DNA of 64,000 bases from Streptomyces diastatochromogenes (lineage in GTDB: Bacteria; Actinomycetota; Actinomycetes; Streptomycetales; Streptomycetaceae): assembly GCF_002242805.1 (NCBI RefSeq), contig NZ_MCGQ01000029.1, positions 163,349-227,348 on the forward strand, in the 5' to 3' direction. Each line of letters begins with the position of its first letter. Within the stretch, counting starts at the first letter, position 1. The position numbers were made by a program, and so were the translations under genes. Below, one piece after another: positions 6,945-14,615 of the stretch. The notes under the pieces were generated by a model, which searched no databases, was not told the origin of the DNA, and was given only the letters and a program-made list of their open reading frames with translations.

Positions 6945-8642
6945 ATGGCCGCCACCCCGCAGAACCCAGCCGCGTCCGCGCCCCGCCGCAAGGTGAGTCG
7001 TCACCGCGGTGAGGGTCAGTGGGCCGCGGGGCACTTCACCCCGCTCAACGGCAACGAGCAGTTCAAGAAGGACGACGACGGTCTCAATGTGCGGACACGC
7101 ATTGAGACGATCTACTCCAAGCGCGGCTTCGACTCCATCGACCCCAACGACCTGCGCGGGCGGATGCGCTGGTGGGGGCTGTACACCCAGCGTCGGCCCG
7201 GGATCGACGGCGGCAAGACCGCGATCCTGGAGCCGGAGGAGCTGGACGACGAGTACTTCATGCTGCGGGTGCGGATCGACGGCGGGCGGCTGTCGACGCA
7301 GCAGCTGCGGGTGGTCGGCGAGATCTCGCAGGAGTTCGCGCGCGGCACCGCGGACATCACCGACCGGCAGAACGTGCAGTTCCACTGGATCCGCATCGAG
7401 GACGTCCCGGAGATCTGGGAGCGCCTGGAGGCCGTCGGCCTGTCCACCACCGAGGCCTGCGGTGACACGCCCCGCGTGATCCTTGGCTCCCCGGTCGCCG
7501 GCATCGCCGCGGACGAGATCATCGACGGCACCCCGGCCGTCGAGGAGATCCACCGCCGGATCGTCGGCAACCCGGCCTTCTCGAACCTGCCCCGCAAGTT
7601 CAAGTCCGCGGTCTCCGGCTCGCCGCTGCTGGACGTGGCGCACGAGATCAACGACATCGCGTTCGTCGGCGTGGTCCACCCCGAGCACGGCCCCGGCTTC
7701 GACCTGTGGGTCGGCGGCGGCCTGTCCACCAACCCGAAGATCGGTGTGCGGCTCGGCGCCTGGGTGCCGCTGGACGAGGTCCCGGACGTCTACGAGGGCG
7801 TCATCTCGATCTTCCGCGACTACGGCTACCGGCGCCTGCGCACCCGTGCCCGGCTGAAGTTCCTGGTCGCCGACTGGGGTGCGGAGAAGTTCCGGCAGGT
7901 GCTGGAGGACGAGTACCTGAAGCGCACGCTGGTCGACGGTCCGGCGCCCGCGCAGCCCGTTGCGCGCTGGCGCGACCACGTCGGTGTGCACCAGCAGCAG
8001 GACGGGCGTTTCTACGTCGGGTTCGCGCCGCGCGTCGGCCGGGTCGACGGCACCCTGCTGACCAAGATCGCCGACCTCGCCGAGGCGCACGGCTCGGGCC
8101 GGGTCCGTACCACCGTCGAGCAGAAGATGATCGTGCTGGACGTCGAGGAGGCGCAGGTCGAGTCCCTGGTGGCCGGTCTCGAGGCCCTGGACCTGAGCGT
8201 CAGCCCGTCGCCGTTCCGGCGCGGCACGATGGCCTGCACCGGCATCGAGTTCTGCAAGCTCGCCATCGTGGAGACGAAGGCGCGCGGCATCTCGCTGATC
8301 GACGAACTCGAGCGCCGCCTCCCGGAGTTCGACGAGCCGCTCACCATCAACATCAACGGCTGCCCGAACGCCTGCGCCCGTATCCAGGTGGCGGACATCG
8401 GTCTCAAGGGGCAGCTGGTCGTCGACGACAAGGGCGAGCAGGTCGAGGGCTTCCAGGTGCACCTCGGTGGCGCGCTGGGCCTGGAGGCCGGCTTCGGCCG
8501 CAAGGTCCGCGGTCTGAAGGTCACCTCGGAGGAGCTGCCCGACTACGTCGAGCGCGTCCTGAAGCGCTACCAGGCGGAGCGCGAGGACGGCGAGCGGTTC
8601 GCCACCTGGGCTGCGCGCGCTTCGGAAGAGGCCCTGTCATGA
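6945..8642 (+). CDS. cysI: Assimilatory sulfite (or nitrite) reductase, siroheme/4Fe-4S
   Basis: This 565-residue enzyme reduces sulfite to sulfide with six electrons, probably from ferredoxin. The cluster/siroheme ligands are visible in the C-terminal half as CTGIEFC (C-x5-C) and CPNAC (C-x3-C, within NINGCPNACARIQ). The N-terminal half has the ferredoxin-type sulfite/nitrite reductase repeat (LSTQQLRVVGEIS, TDRQNVQFHWI). A dissimilar nitrite reductase would look alike, but the following genes are all sulfate-assimilation genes, so sulfite is the likely substrate. AAGGA lies nine bases before the ATG; an in-frame upstream start at 6888 would run through the attenuator hairpin and is rejected. 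The stop overlaps the next start by four bases (ATGA), implying coupled translation. Confidence 0.93.
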   Translation: MAATPQNPAASAPRRKVSRHRGEGQWAAGHFTPLNGNEQFKKDDDGLNVRTRIETIYSKRGFDSIDPNDLRGRMRWWGLYTQRRPGIDGGKTAILEPEELDDEYFMLRVRIDGGRLSTQQLRVVGEISQEFARGTADITDRQNVQFHWIRIEDVPEIWERLEAVGLSTTEACGDTPRVILGSPVAGIAADEIIDGTPAVEEIHRRIVGNPAFSNLPRKFKSAVSGSPLLDVAHEINDIAFVGVVHPEHGPGFDLWVGGGLSTNPKIGVRLGAWVPLDEVPDVYEGVISIFRDYGYRRLRTRARLKFLVADWGAEKFRQVLEDEYLKRTLVDGPAPAQPVARWRDHVGVHQQQDGRFYVGFAPRVGRVDGTLLTKIADLAEAHGSGRVRTTVEQKMIVLDVEEAQVESLVAGLEALDLSVSPSPFRRGTMACTGIEFCKLAIVETKARGISLIDELERRLPEFDEPLTININGCPNACARIQVADIGLKGQLVVDDKGEQVEGFQVHLGGALGLEAGFGRKVRGLKVTSEELPDYVERVLKRYQAEREDGERFATWAARASEEALS

Positions 8643-8821
8643 GCGAGCGGGCCGCACCTTTCTACTGCCCCTACTGCGGTGACGAGGACCTGCGTCCGAG
8701 CGAGCAGGGTCATGGCGCCTGGGAATGCGGGTCGTGCAACCGCGCATTCCAGCTGAAGTTCCTCGGGCTGCTCGCCCGGGGGCTTCAGCGAGCCGACAAC
8801 GGAGGGGATGACCGGATATGA
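8639..8821 (+). CDS. Small four-cysteine protein between cysI and cysH (CysX-like)
   Basis: A 60-residue protein with two CxxC pairs, CPYC near residue 10 and CGSC near 31, the pattern of a small zinc ribbon or rubredoxin/ferredoxin-like electron carrier. It overlaps cysI upstream and cysH downstream, each by ATGA, so it is translationally coupled to both. In Corynebacterium glutamicum a small ferredoxin-like gene, cysX, lies in the same place and supports sulfite reduction. That analogy suggests a redox or assembly partner of CysI here, but four cysteines alone fit a zinc ribbon equally well. Confidence 0.8.
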   Translation: MSERAAPFYCPYCGDEDLRPSEQGHGAWECGSCNRAFQLKFLGLLARGLQRADNGGDDRI

Positions 8822-9528
8822 CGACGGCTCAGGAACAGCGTACGACCGAGGAGTTGAAGCAGCTCGCCGAGCAGGCGGGCCGGGACCTGGAGGACGCCTC
8901 CGCCCTGGAGATCCTCCAGTGGGCGGTGGACACCTTCGGCAAGCGGTTCTGCGTCACCTCCTCCATGGAGGACGCGGTGGTCGCCCATCTGGCCTCCCGC
9001 GTGCTGAAGGGTGTGGACGTCGTCTTCCTCGACACCGGCTACCACTTCCCGGAGACCATCGGCACCCGGGACGCCGTCGAGGCCGTGATGGACGTCAACG
9101 TCATCACCCTCACGCCGAAGCAGACGGTCGCCGAGCAGGACGCCCAGTACGGCCCGAAGCTGCACGACCGCGACCCCGACCTGTGCTGCGCGTTGCGCAA
9201 GGTCCAGCCGCTCGAAGAGGGGCTGAAGGGCTACCAGGCGTGGGCGACCGGCCTGCGCCGCGACGAGTCCCCGACCCGGGCGAACACCCCGGTGGTCGAC
9301 TGGGACGAGAAGCGGCAGAAGGTCAAGATCTCCCCGATCGCCCGCTGGACCCAGGACGACGTGGACGCCTACGTCACCGAGCACGGCGTCCTGACCAACC
9401 CGTTGCTGATGGACGGCTACGCCTCCGTCGGGTGCGCCCCGTGCACCCGCAGGGTCCTGGAGGGCGAGGACGCGCGCGCCGGCCGCTGGGCGGGCCGGGC
9501 CAAGACCGAGTGCGGGCTGCACGGATGA
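8818..9528 (+). CDS. cysH: Phosphoadenylyl/adenylyl-sulfate reductase
   Basis: The 236-residue enzyme reduces activated sulfate to sulfite using thioredoxin-like thiols. It has the PP-loop-type fold with SSMEDAVVAHL, a CC pair (DLCCALRK) and CAPC (GCAPCTRR), which together are the four 4Fe-4S cysteine ligands of the APS-reductase subgroup, and the C-terminal catalytic ECGLH. PAPS-specific enobacterial CysH lacks the cluster. The presence of cysC next door therefore leaves open whether APS, PAPS or both are used in vivo. Starts by ATGA overlap with the small CxxC gene; its stop overlaps an alternative upstream start of cysC. Confidence 0.93.
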   Translation: MTTAQEQRTTEELKQLAEQAGRDLEDASALEILQWAVDTFGKRFCVTSSMEDAVVAHLASRVLKGVDVVFLDTGYHFPETIGTRDAVEAVMDVNVITLTPKQTVAEQDAQYGPKLHDRDPDLCCALRKVQPLEEGLKGYQAWATGLRRDESPTRANTPVVDWDEKRQKVKISPIARWTQDDVDAYVTEHGVLTNPLLMDGYASVGCAPCTRRVLEGEDARAGRWAGRAKTECGLHG

Positions 9529-9623
9529 CGGCGCCCACAGCTACCCACACCTCGCCCACAGTTCCGGCTGTTACTGCTCTTACCGCTGTTACCGAAGCGA
9601 CCACTGCGACCCAGGAGAACCAC

Positions 9624-10160
9624 GTGACCACCGGAGCCACCGTCTGGCTCACGGGTCTGCCGAGCGCCGGCAAGACCACCATCGCGTACGAGCTGGCCGG
9701 CCGGCTGCGTGCCGAGGGCCACCGTGTCGAGGTGCTCGACGGCGACGAGATCCGCGAGTTCATCTCGGCGGGCCTCGGCTTCAGCCGCGAGGACCGGCAC
9801 ACCAACGTGCAGCGCATCGGCTTCGTCGCCGAGCTGCTGGCCCGTAACGGCGTCAAGGCGCTCGTCCCGGTGATCGCGCCGTACGCGGACAGCCGCGAGG
9901 CGGTGCGGGGGCGGCACGCGCAGAACGGGACGTCGTACCTGGAGATCCATGTGGCGACCCCGGTCGAGGTGTGCTCGGTGCGGGACGTGAAGGGGCTGTA
10001 CGCCAAGCAGGCCGCGGGCGAACTGTCGGGGCTGACGGGGGTCGACGACCCCTACGAGGAGCCCGAGACGCCCGATCTGCGGATCGAGTCGCAGCACCAG
10101 ACCGTGCAGGAGTCCGCGGCCGCGGTCCACGCGCTGCTCACCGAAAGGGGACTGGCATGA
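9624..10160 (+). CDS. cysC: Adenylyl-sulfate (APS) kinase
   Basis: This 178-residue kinase phosphorylates APS at the 3' position to give PAPS. The P-loop GLPSAGKTT is at residues 11-19, and the APS-binding features DGDEIR, LGFSREDR and the IAPYADSR lid follow in order. The GTG at 9624 is preferred because CAGGAG lies seven bases upstream and the length matches the family. An ATG at 9525, overlapping the cysH stop, would add a low-complexity Thr/Ala/Val tail and cannot be fully excluded. The stop overlaps cysD by ATGA. Confidence 0.93.
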   Translation: MTTGATVWLTGLPSAGKTTIAYELAGRLRAEGHRVEVLDGDEIREFISAGLGFSREDRHTNVQRIGFVAELLARNGVKALVPVIAPYADSREAVRGRHAQNGTSYLEIHVATPVEVCSVRDVKGLYAKQAAGELSGLTGVDDPYEEPETPDLRIESQHQTVQESAAAVHALLTERGLA

Positions 10161-11092
10161 CGACCGTCGCCACGGTCGAGGAGGGTACGGCCAACCCGTA
10201 CGCCCTCTCCCACCTGGACGCCCTCGAGTCCGAGGCGGTGCACATCTTCCGCGAGGTGGCGGGCGAGTTCGAGAACCCGGTGATCCTTTTCTCCGGTGGC
10301 AAGGACTCCATCGTCATGCTGCACCTCGCGCTGAAGGCGTTCGCCCCGGCCGCGGTCCCCTTCTCGCTGCTCCATGTGGACACGGGACACAACTTCCCCG
10401 AGGTGCTGGAGTACCGGGACCGTGTGGTCGCCGCACATGGGCTGCGCCTCCATGTGGCCTCCGTACAGGACTACATCGACCGCGGTGTGCTGAAGGAACG
10501 TGCCGACGGCACCCGCAACCCGCTGCAGACGCTCCCGCTGACGGAGAAGATCCAGAGCGAGAAGTTCGACGCGGTCTTCGGCGGCGGCCGGCGCGACGAG
10601 GAGAAGGCCCGGGCCAAGGAGCGCGTCTTCTCGCTGCGGGACGAGTTCTCCCAGTGGGACCCGCGCCGCCAGCGGCCCGAGCTGTGGAACCTGTACAACG
10701 GCCGGCACGCTCCCGGCGAGCACGTCCGGGTCTTCCCGCTGTCCAACTGGACCGAGCTGGACGTCTGGCAGTACATCACCCGCGAGGGCATCGAGCTGCC
10801 GGAGATCTACTTCGCGCACGAGCGCGAGGTGTTCCAGCGGGCCGGCATGTGGCTGACGGCGGGCGAGTGGGGCGGCCCGAAGGAGTCCGAGACCGTCGAG
10901 AAGCGCCTGGTCCGCTACCGGACCGTCGGTGACATGTCCTGCACGGGCGCCGTCGACTCCGACGCGACCACGCTGGACGCCGTCATCGCCGAGATCGCCG
11001 CCTCCCGGCTCACCGAGCGCGGCGCCACCCGCGCCGACGACAAGCTCTCCGAGGCCGCGATGGAAGACCGTAAGCGCGAGGGGTACTTCTAA
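10157..11092 (+). CDS. cysD: Sulfate adenylyltransferase subunit 2
   Basis: CysD (311 residues) makes APS from ATP and sulfate, together with the GTPase CysN. The ATP pyrophosphatase loop SGGKDSIVML is near residue 44, followed by HVDTGHNFPE and the substrate-site block GGRRDEEKARAKER. The C-terminus (MEDRKREGYF) is the conserved CysD ending. It overlaps cysC by four bases and is followed two bases later by cysN, as expected for a stoichiometric complex. Confidence 0.95.
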   Translation: MTTVATVEEGTANPYALSHLDALESEAVHIFREVAGEFENPVILFSGGKDSIVMLHLALKAFAPAAVPFSLLHVDTGHNFPEVLEYRDRVVAAHGLRLHVASVQDYIDRGVLKERADGTRNPLQTLPLTEKIQSEKFDAVFGGGRRDEEKARAKERVFSLRDEFSQWDPRRQRPELWNLYNGRHAPGEHVRVFPLSNWTELDVWQYITREGIELPEIYFAHEREVFQRAGMWLTAGEWGGPKESETVEKRLVRYRTVGDMSCTGAVDSDATTLDAVIAEIAASRLTERGATRADDKLSEAAMEDRKREGYF

Positions 11093-11094
11093 GC

Positions 11095-12429
11095 ATGAGC
11101 ACGACCACGACCGAGGCGCTCTCGGCCACCACCCTGCTGCGGTTCGCCACCGCCGGCTCCGTCGACGACGGCAAGTCCACGCTCGTCGGACGGCTGCTGC
11201 ACGACTCCAAGTCGGTCCTCGTCGACCAGCTGGAGGCCGTGGAGCGCGCCTCGGCCAGCCGCGGCCAGGACGCCCCCGACCTCGCGCTGCTCACCGACGG
11301 CCTGCGCGCCGAGCGCGAGCAGGGCATCACCATCGACGTGGCGTACCGCTACTTCGCGACGCCCCGCCGCCGGTTCATCCTCGCCGACACCCCGGGCCAT
11401 GTGCAGTACACCCGCAACATGGTCACCGGCGCCTCGACGGCCGAGCTGACGGTGGTCCTGGTCGACGCCCGCAACGGCGTGGTCGAGCAGACCCGCCGGC
11501 ACGCGGCGATCGCCGCGCTGCTGCGCGTGCCGCACGTGGTCCTCGCGGTCAACAAGATGGACCTGGTCGAGTACCAGGAGTCCGTGTTCGCCGCGATCGC
11601 CGAGGAGTTCACGGCGTACGCGACCGAGCTGGGCGTCCCCGAGGTCACCGCGATCCCGATCTCGGCGCTCGCCGGCGACAACGTGGTGGAGCCGTCCGCC
11701 AACATGGACTGGTACGGCGGCCCGACCGTCCTGGAGCACCTGGAGACCGTCCCGGTCAGCCACGACCTGGCGCACTGCCACGCCCGGCTGCCCGTGCAGT
11801 ACGTGATCCGTCCGCAGACCGCCGAGCACCCGGACTACCGGGGCTACGCGGGCCAGATCGCGGCGGGTACCTTCCGGGTCGGCGACCCGGTCACGATCCT
11901 GCCCTCCGGTCGTACGACGACGATCTCCGGCATCGACCTGCTCGGCGAGCCGGTCGACGTGGCCTGGACGACGCAGTCGGTGACCGTCCTGCTGACGGAC
12001 GACATCGACGTGTCGCGCGGCGACCTGATCGTGCCGACCAAGGACGCGCCGGCCACCACGCAGGACGTGGAGGCCACCGTCTGCCACGTCGCCGACCAGC
12101 CGCTGACCGTCGGCCACCGGGTGCTGCTCAAGCACGGCACCCGCACGGTCAAGGCGATCGTCAAGGACATCCCGTCCCGTCTCACGCTCGACGACCTGTC
12201 CCTGCACCCGCACCCGGGACAGCTCATCGCCAACGACATCGGCCGCGTGAAGATCCGCACCGCGGAGCCGCTGCCGGTGGACTCGTACGCCGACTCGCGG
12301 CGCACGGGCTCGTTCATCCTGATCGACCCGAACGACGGCACCACGCTCACCGCGGGCATGGTCGGCGAGTCGTTCGCCTCCCCGGAGCCGGTCAAGGACG
12401 AGGCCGAGAACGACGGGTGGGACTTCTGA
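11095..12429 (+). CDS. cysN: Sulfate adenylyltransferase subunit 1 (GTPase)
   Basis: The 444-residue GTPase couples GTP hydrolysis to APS synthesis by CysD. G1 (GSVDDGKST), G3 (DTPGHVQYTRNM) and G4 (NKMDLV) motifs are all present, followed by EF-Tu-like beta-barrel domains 2 and 3. It stands alone, not fused to an APS kinase as in mycobacteria; the kinase is the separate cysC gene here. Confidence 0.95.
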   Translation: MSTTTTEALSATTLLRFATAGSVDDGKSTLVGRLLHDSKSVLVDQLEAVERASASRGQDAPDLALLTDGLRAEREQGITIDVAYRYFATPRRRFILADTPGHVQYTRNMVTGASTAELTVVLVDARNGVVEQTRRHAAIAALLRVPHVVLAVNKMDLVEYQESVFAAIAEEFTAYATELGVPEVTAIPISALAGDNVVEPSANMDWYGGPTVLEHLETVPVSHDLAHCHARLPVQYVIRPQTAEHPDYRGYAGQIAAGTFRVGDPVTILPSGRTTTISGIDLLGEPVDVAWTTQSVTVLLTDDIDVSRGDLIVPTKDAPATTQDVEATVCHVADQPLTVGHRVLLKHGTRTVKAIVKDIPSRLTLDDLSLHPHPGQLIANDIGRVKIRTAEPLPVDSYADSRRTGSFILIDPNDGTTLTAGMVGESFASPEPVKDEAENDGWDF

Positions 12430-12522
12430 CATGAACCCGTACGACTTCTACTCCACGTTCGCGAAGGAGGGCGGCCGCGTCGGCAGCGGCGACCTCGGCA
12501 GCGGGCAGGGCGGAGTGGCGCG

Positions 12523-12612
12523 ATGTGTGCGTTGACGTACGCGCACTGCCTGCGCGCCCTCACCCCCCACCGCCGTAAACGAAGACCTGCCGATCTCCCG
12601 GCCACGACCTGA
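12523..12612 (+). CDS. Short cysteine-containing ORF before the ABC importer
   Basis: A 29-codon ORF with GGAG seven bases before its ATG. It encodes a basic peptide starting MCALTYAHCLRAL, with Cys at codons 2 and 9, and ends 39 bases before the ssuA-like gene. Position and two early Cys codons would suit a second leader peptide, but it lacks the HVDL pattern of the cysI leader. Low confidence that it is translated. Confidence 0.3.
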   Translation: MCALTYAHCLRALTPHRRKRRPADLPATT

Positions 12613-12651
12613 AAGACCGTGACCGCCGGGCCAACGAGAGGAACACCTCCC

Positions 12652-13800
12652 GTGCCTGCCAACCTCCCCCTTTCTCGACTTCGCTCGAATGGGGGCGCCC
12701 CCATGACTTTCCTTCGCCGCGGCATAGCCGTGGTCGCCGCACTTCCGCTTCTCACGCTCGCCGCTTGCGGCTACGGGTCCGAGTCCAAGGCCGACAACGC
12801 CAAGGAGAAGGTCGCCGCCGGGTCGTCGAAGATCGACGGACTCGACTCCGTCAAGATCGGCTACTTCGGCAACCTGACCCACGGCACCGCCCTCGTCGCC
12901 CGTCAGCAGGGCTACTTCCAGAAGCAGCTGGGCGCCACCAAGGCCGCGTACCAGATCTTCAACGCCGGCCCCTCGGAGATCGAGGCCCTCAACTCGAAGT
13001 CCATCGACATCGGTTGGATCGGCCCGTCCCCGGCGATCAACGGCTACACCAAGGCCAACGGCACCAACCTGCGCATCATCGGCGGTTCGGCCTCCGGCGG
13101 CGTGAAGCTCGTCGTCAACCCGAAGAAGATCAAGTCCCTGAAGGACGTCAAGGGCAAGAAGATCGCGACCCCGCAGCTCGGCAACACCCAGGACGTGGCA
13201 TTCCTCAACTGGATCGCCGACCAGGGCTGGAAGGTCGACGCGACCACCGGCAAGGGCGATGTGTCGGTGCTCCGCACCGACAACAAGATCACCCCGGACG
13301 CCTACGCGTCCGGTGCCATCGACGGCGCCTGGGTGCCGGAGCCGACCGCGTCCAAGCTGGTCGCGGAGGGCGGCAAGGTACTGCTCGACGAGGCGTCGCT
13401 GTGGCCGGACAAGAAGTTCGTGATCACGAACATCATCGTGCGGCAGGACTTCCTCAAGCAGCACCCGAAGGCCGTCGAAGCGGTGCTGAAGGCCTCGGTC
13501 GAGGCCAACAAGTGGATCAACGCCAACCCGGACCAGGCGAAGGCGGCCGCGAACAAGCAGTTGGAGGCGGACTCCGGCAAGGCGCTTCCGGCGAAGGTCC
13601 TGGACCCGGCGTGGCAGTCCATCCAGTTCACCGATGACCCGCTGGCCTCCACCCTCAACACCGAGGCGGAGCACGCGGTCAAGGCCGGTCTGCTGGAGAA
13701 GCCCAGCCTGAAGGGCATCTACGACCTCACGCTCCTCAACAAGGTCCTCAAGGCCGGCGGCGCAAGCACGGTCGACGACGCCGGTCTCGGCGCCAGCTGA
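12652..13800 (+). CDS. ssuA: Sulfonate/sulfate-type ABC substrate-binding lipoprotein
   Basis: A lipid-anchored binding protein of the SsuA/TauA/NrtA family (382 residues from the GTG). The lipobox LLTLAACG places the modified Cys at about residue 40. The mature part has the family pattern: KIGYFGNLTHGTALVA, GPSEIEALNSKSIDIGWIGP, and the DGAWVPEPTASKL strand. It lies directly after cysN and before the matching ATPase and permease, so it should feed sulfur to the same operon. Ligand could be sulfate, an alkanesulfonate or taurine; no SsuD monooxygenase is nearby. The GTG is preceded by GAGAGGA. A hairpin repeat has been inserted in frame just after it, and ATG 12703 after the repeat is an alternative start without a ribosome site. 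Confidence 0.88.
   Translation: MPANLPLSRLRSNGGAPMTFLRRGIAVVAALPLLTLAACGYGSESKADNAKEKVAAGSSKIDGLDSVKIGYFGNLTHGTALVARQQGYFQKQLGATKAAYQIFNAGPSEIEALNSKSIDIGWIGPSPAINGYTKANGTNLRIIGGSASGGVKLVVNPKKIKSLKDVKGKKIATPQLGNTQDVAFLNWIADQGWKVDATTGKGDVSVLRTDNKITPDAYASGAIDGAWVPEPTASKLVAEGGKVLLDEASLWPDKKFVITNIIVRQDFLKQHPKAVEAVLKASVEANKWINANPDQAKAAANKQLEADSGKALPAKVLDPAWQSIQFTDDPLASTLNTEAEHAVKAGLLEKPSLKGIYDLTLLNKVLKAGGASTVDDAGLGAS
12665..12702. repeat. Palindromic repeat within the ssuA signal-peptide region
   Basis: CCCCC-TTTC-TCGA-CTTCGC-TCGA-AT-GGGGG forms a hairpin ending just before ATG 12703, followed by a GGCGCC palindrome. The TCGACTTCGCTCGA core resembles a short palindromic element I remember as frequent between Streptomyces ribosome sites and start codons. 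It is a single copy in this window and keeps the ssuA frame open. Confidence 0.55.
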
Positions 13801-13835
13801 TCCCCGACCCGATGAGTTCCCAGGAGGTGACGACC

Positions 13836-14615
13836 ATGGCCACGACCCTCGCCAAGGCCGCCGAGACCGTGGAGTACGCGGCGCGCCTTGAGCATGTATC
13901 GAAGTCCTTCGCGGGACCGGGCGGGCAGCAGCTCGTCCTGGACGACATCAGCCTCGATGTCGCGCCCGGCGAGTTCGTCACCCTCCTGGGGGCCTCGGGC
14001 TGCGGCAAGTCCACACTGCTGAACCTGGTGGCGGGACTGGACCGGCCGACCGTCGGTTCGATCGCCACGGACGGCCGCCCGGCCCTGATGTTCCAGGAGC
14101 ACGCCCTCTTCCCGTGGCTGACCGCGGGCAAGAACATCGAACTCGCCCTCAAGCTCAGGGGAGTTCCGAAGAACGAGCGCCGCGACAAGGCCGAGGAGCT
14201 GCTCGAACTCGTCCGGCTGAAGGGCGCGTACGGCAAGCGCGTCCACGAGCTGTCGGGCGGGATGCGGCAGCGCGTGGCGCTGGCCCGGGCGCTCGCCCAG
14301 GAGAGCAACCTGCTGCTGATGGACGAGCCGTTCGCGGCGCTGGACGCCATCACGCGTGACGTGCTGCACGACGAGCTGACGCGGATCTGGGCGGAGACCG
14401 GCCTGTCCGTCCTCTTCGTCACGCACAACGTGCGCGAGGCGGTACGGCTCGCCCAGCGGGTGATCCTGCTGTCGTCCCGGCCCGGGCGGATCGCGCGCGA
14501 GTGGGCGGTGGACATCCCGCAGCCGCGGCGCATCGAGGACGCGCCCGTGGCCGAACTGTCCCTTGAGATCACTGATGTACTGCGTGGGGAGATCCGCCGT
14601 CATGGCCAGCACTGA
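13836..14615 (+). CDS. ssuB: ABC transporter ATPase (SsuB type)
   Basis: The 259-residue ATPase powers the adjacent importer. Walker A GASGCGKST, Q-loop MFQEHALFPWLT, signature LSGGMRQRVALARAL and Walker B LLLMDEPFAALD with the H-loop FVTHN are all intact. The LFPWLT sequence after the Q-loop is typical of the nitrate/sulfonate/taurine group. The start is the ATG at 13836, with AGGAGG eight bases upstream; the ATG at 13812 would place the ribosome site inside the gene. The 3' end overlaps ssuC by 14 bases. Confidence 0.92.
   Translation: MATTLAKAAETVEYAARLEHVSKSFAGPGGQQLVLDDISLDVAPGEFVTLLGASGCGKSTLLNLVAGLDRPTVGSIATDGRPALMFQEHALFPWLTAGKNIELALKLRGVPKNERRDKAEELLELVRLKGAYGKRVHELSGGMRQRVALARALAQESNLLLMDEPFAALDAITRDVLHDELTRIWAETGLSVLFVTHNVREAVRLAQRVILLSSRPGRIAREWAVDIPQPRRIEDAPVAELSLEITDVLRGEIRRHGQH

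Noticed and set aside
6735..8462. 575-codon ORF antisense to cysI
   Set aside because: Asp/Arg/Leu-rich shadow with no domain; the cysI strand carries the siroheme ligands.
12431..12535. 34-codon ORF starting one base after the cysN stop
   Set aside because: It has only a poor ribosome site and no recognisable family, and overlaps the better supported short Cys ORF; could be a degenerate remnant, but evidence is too thin.
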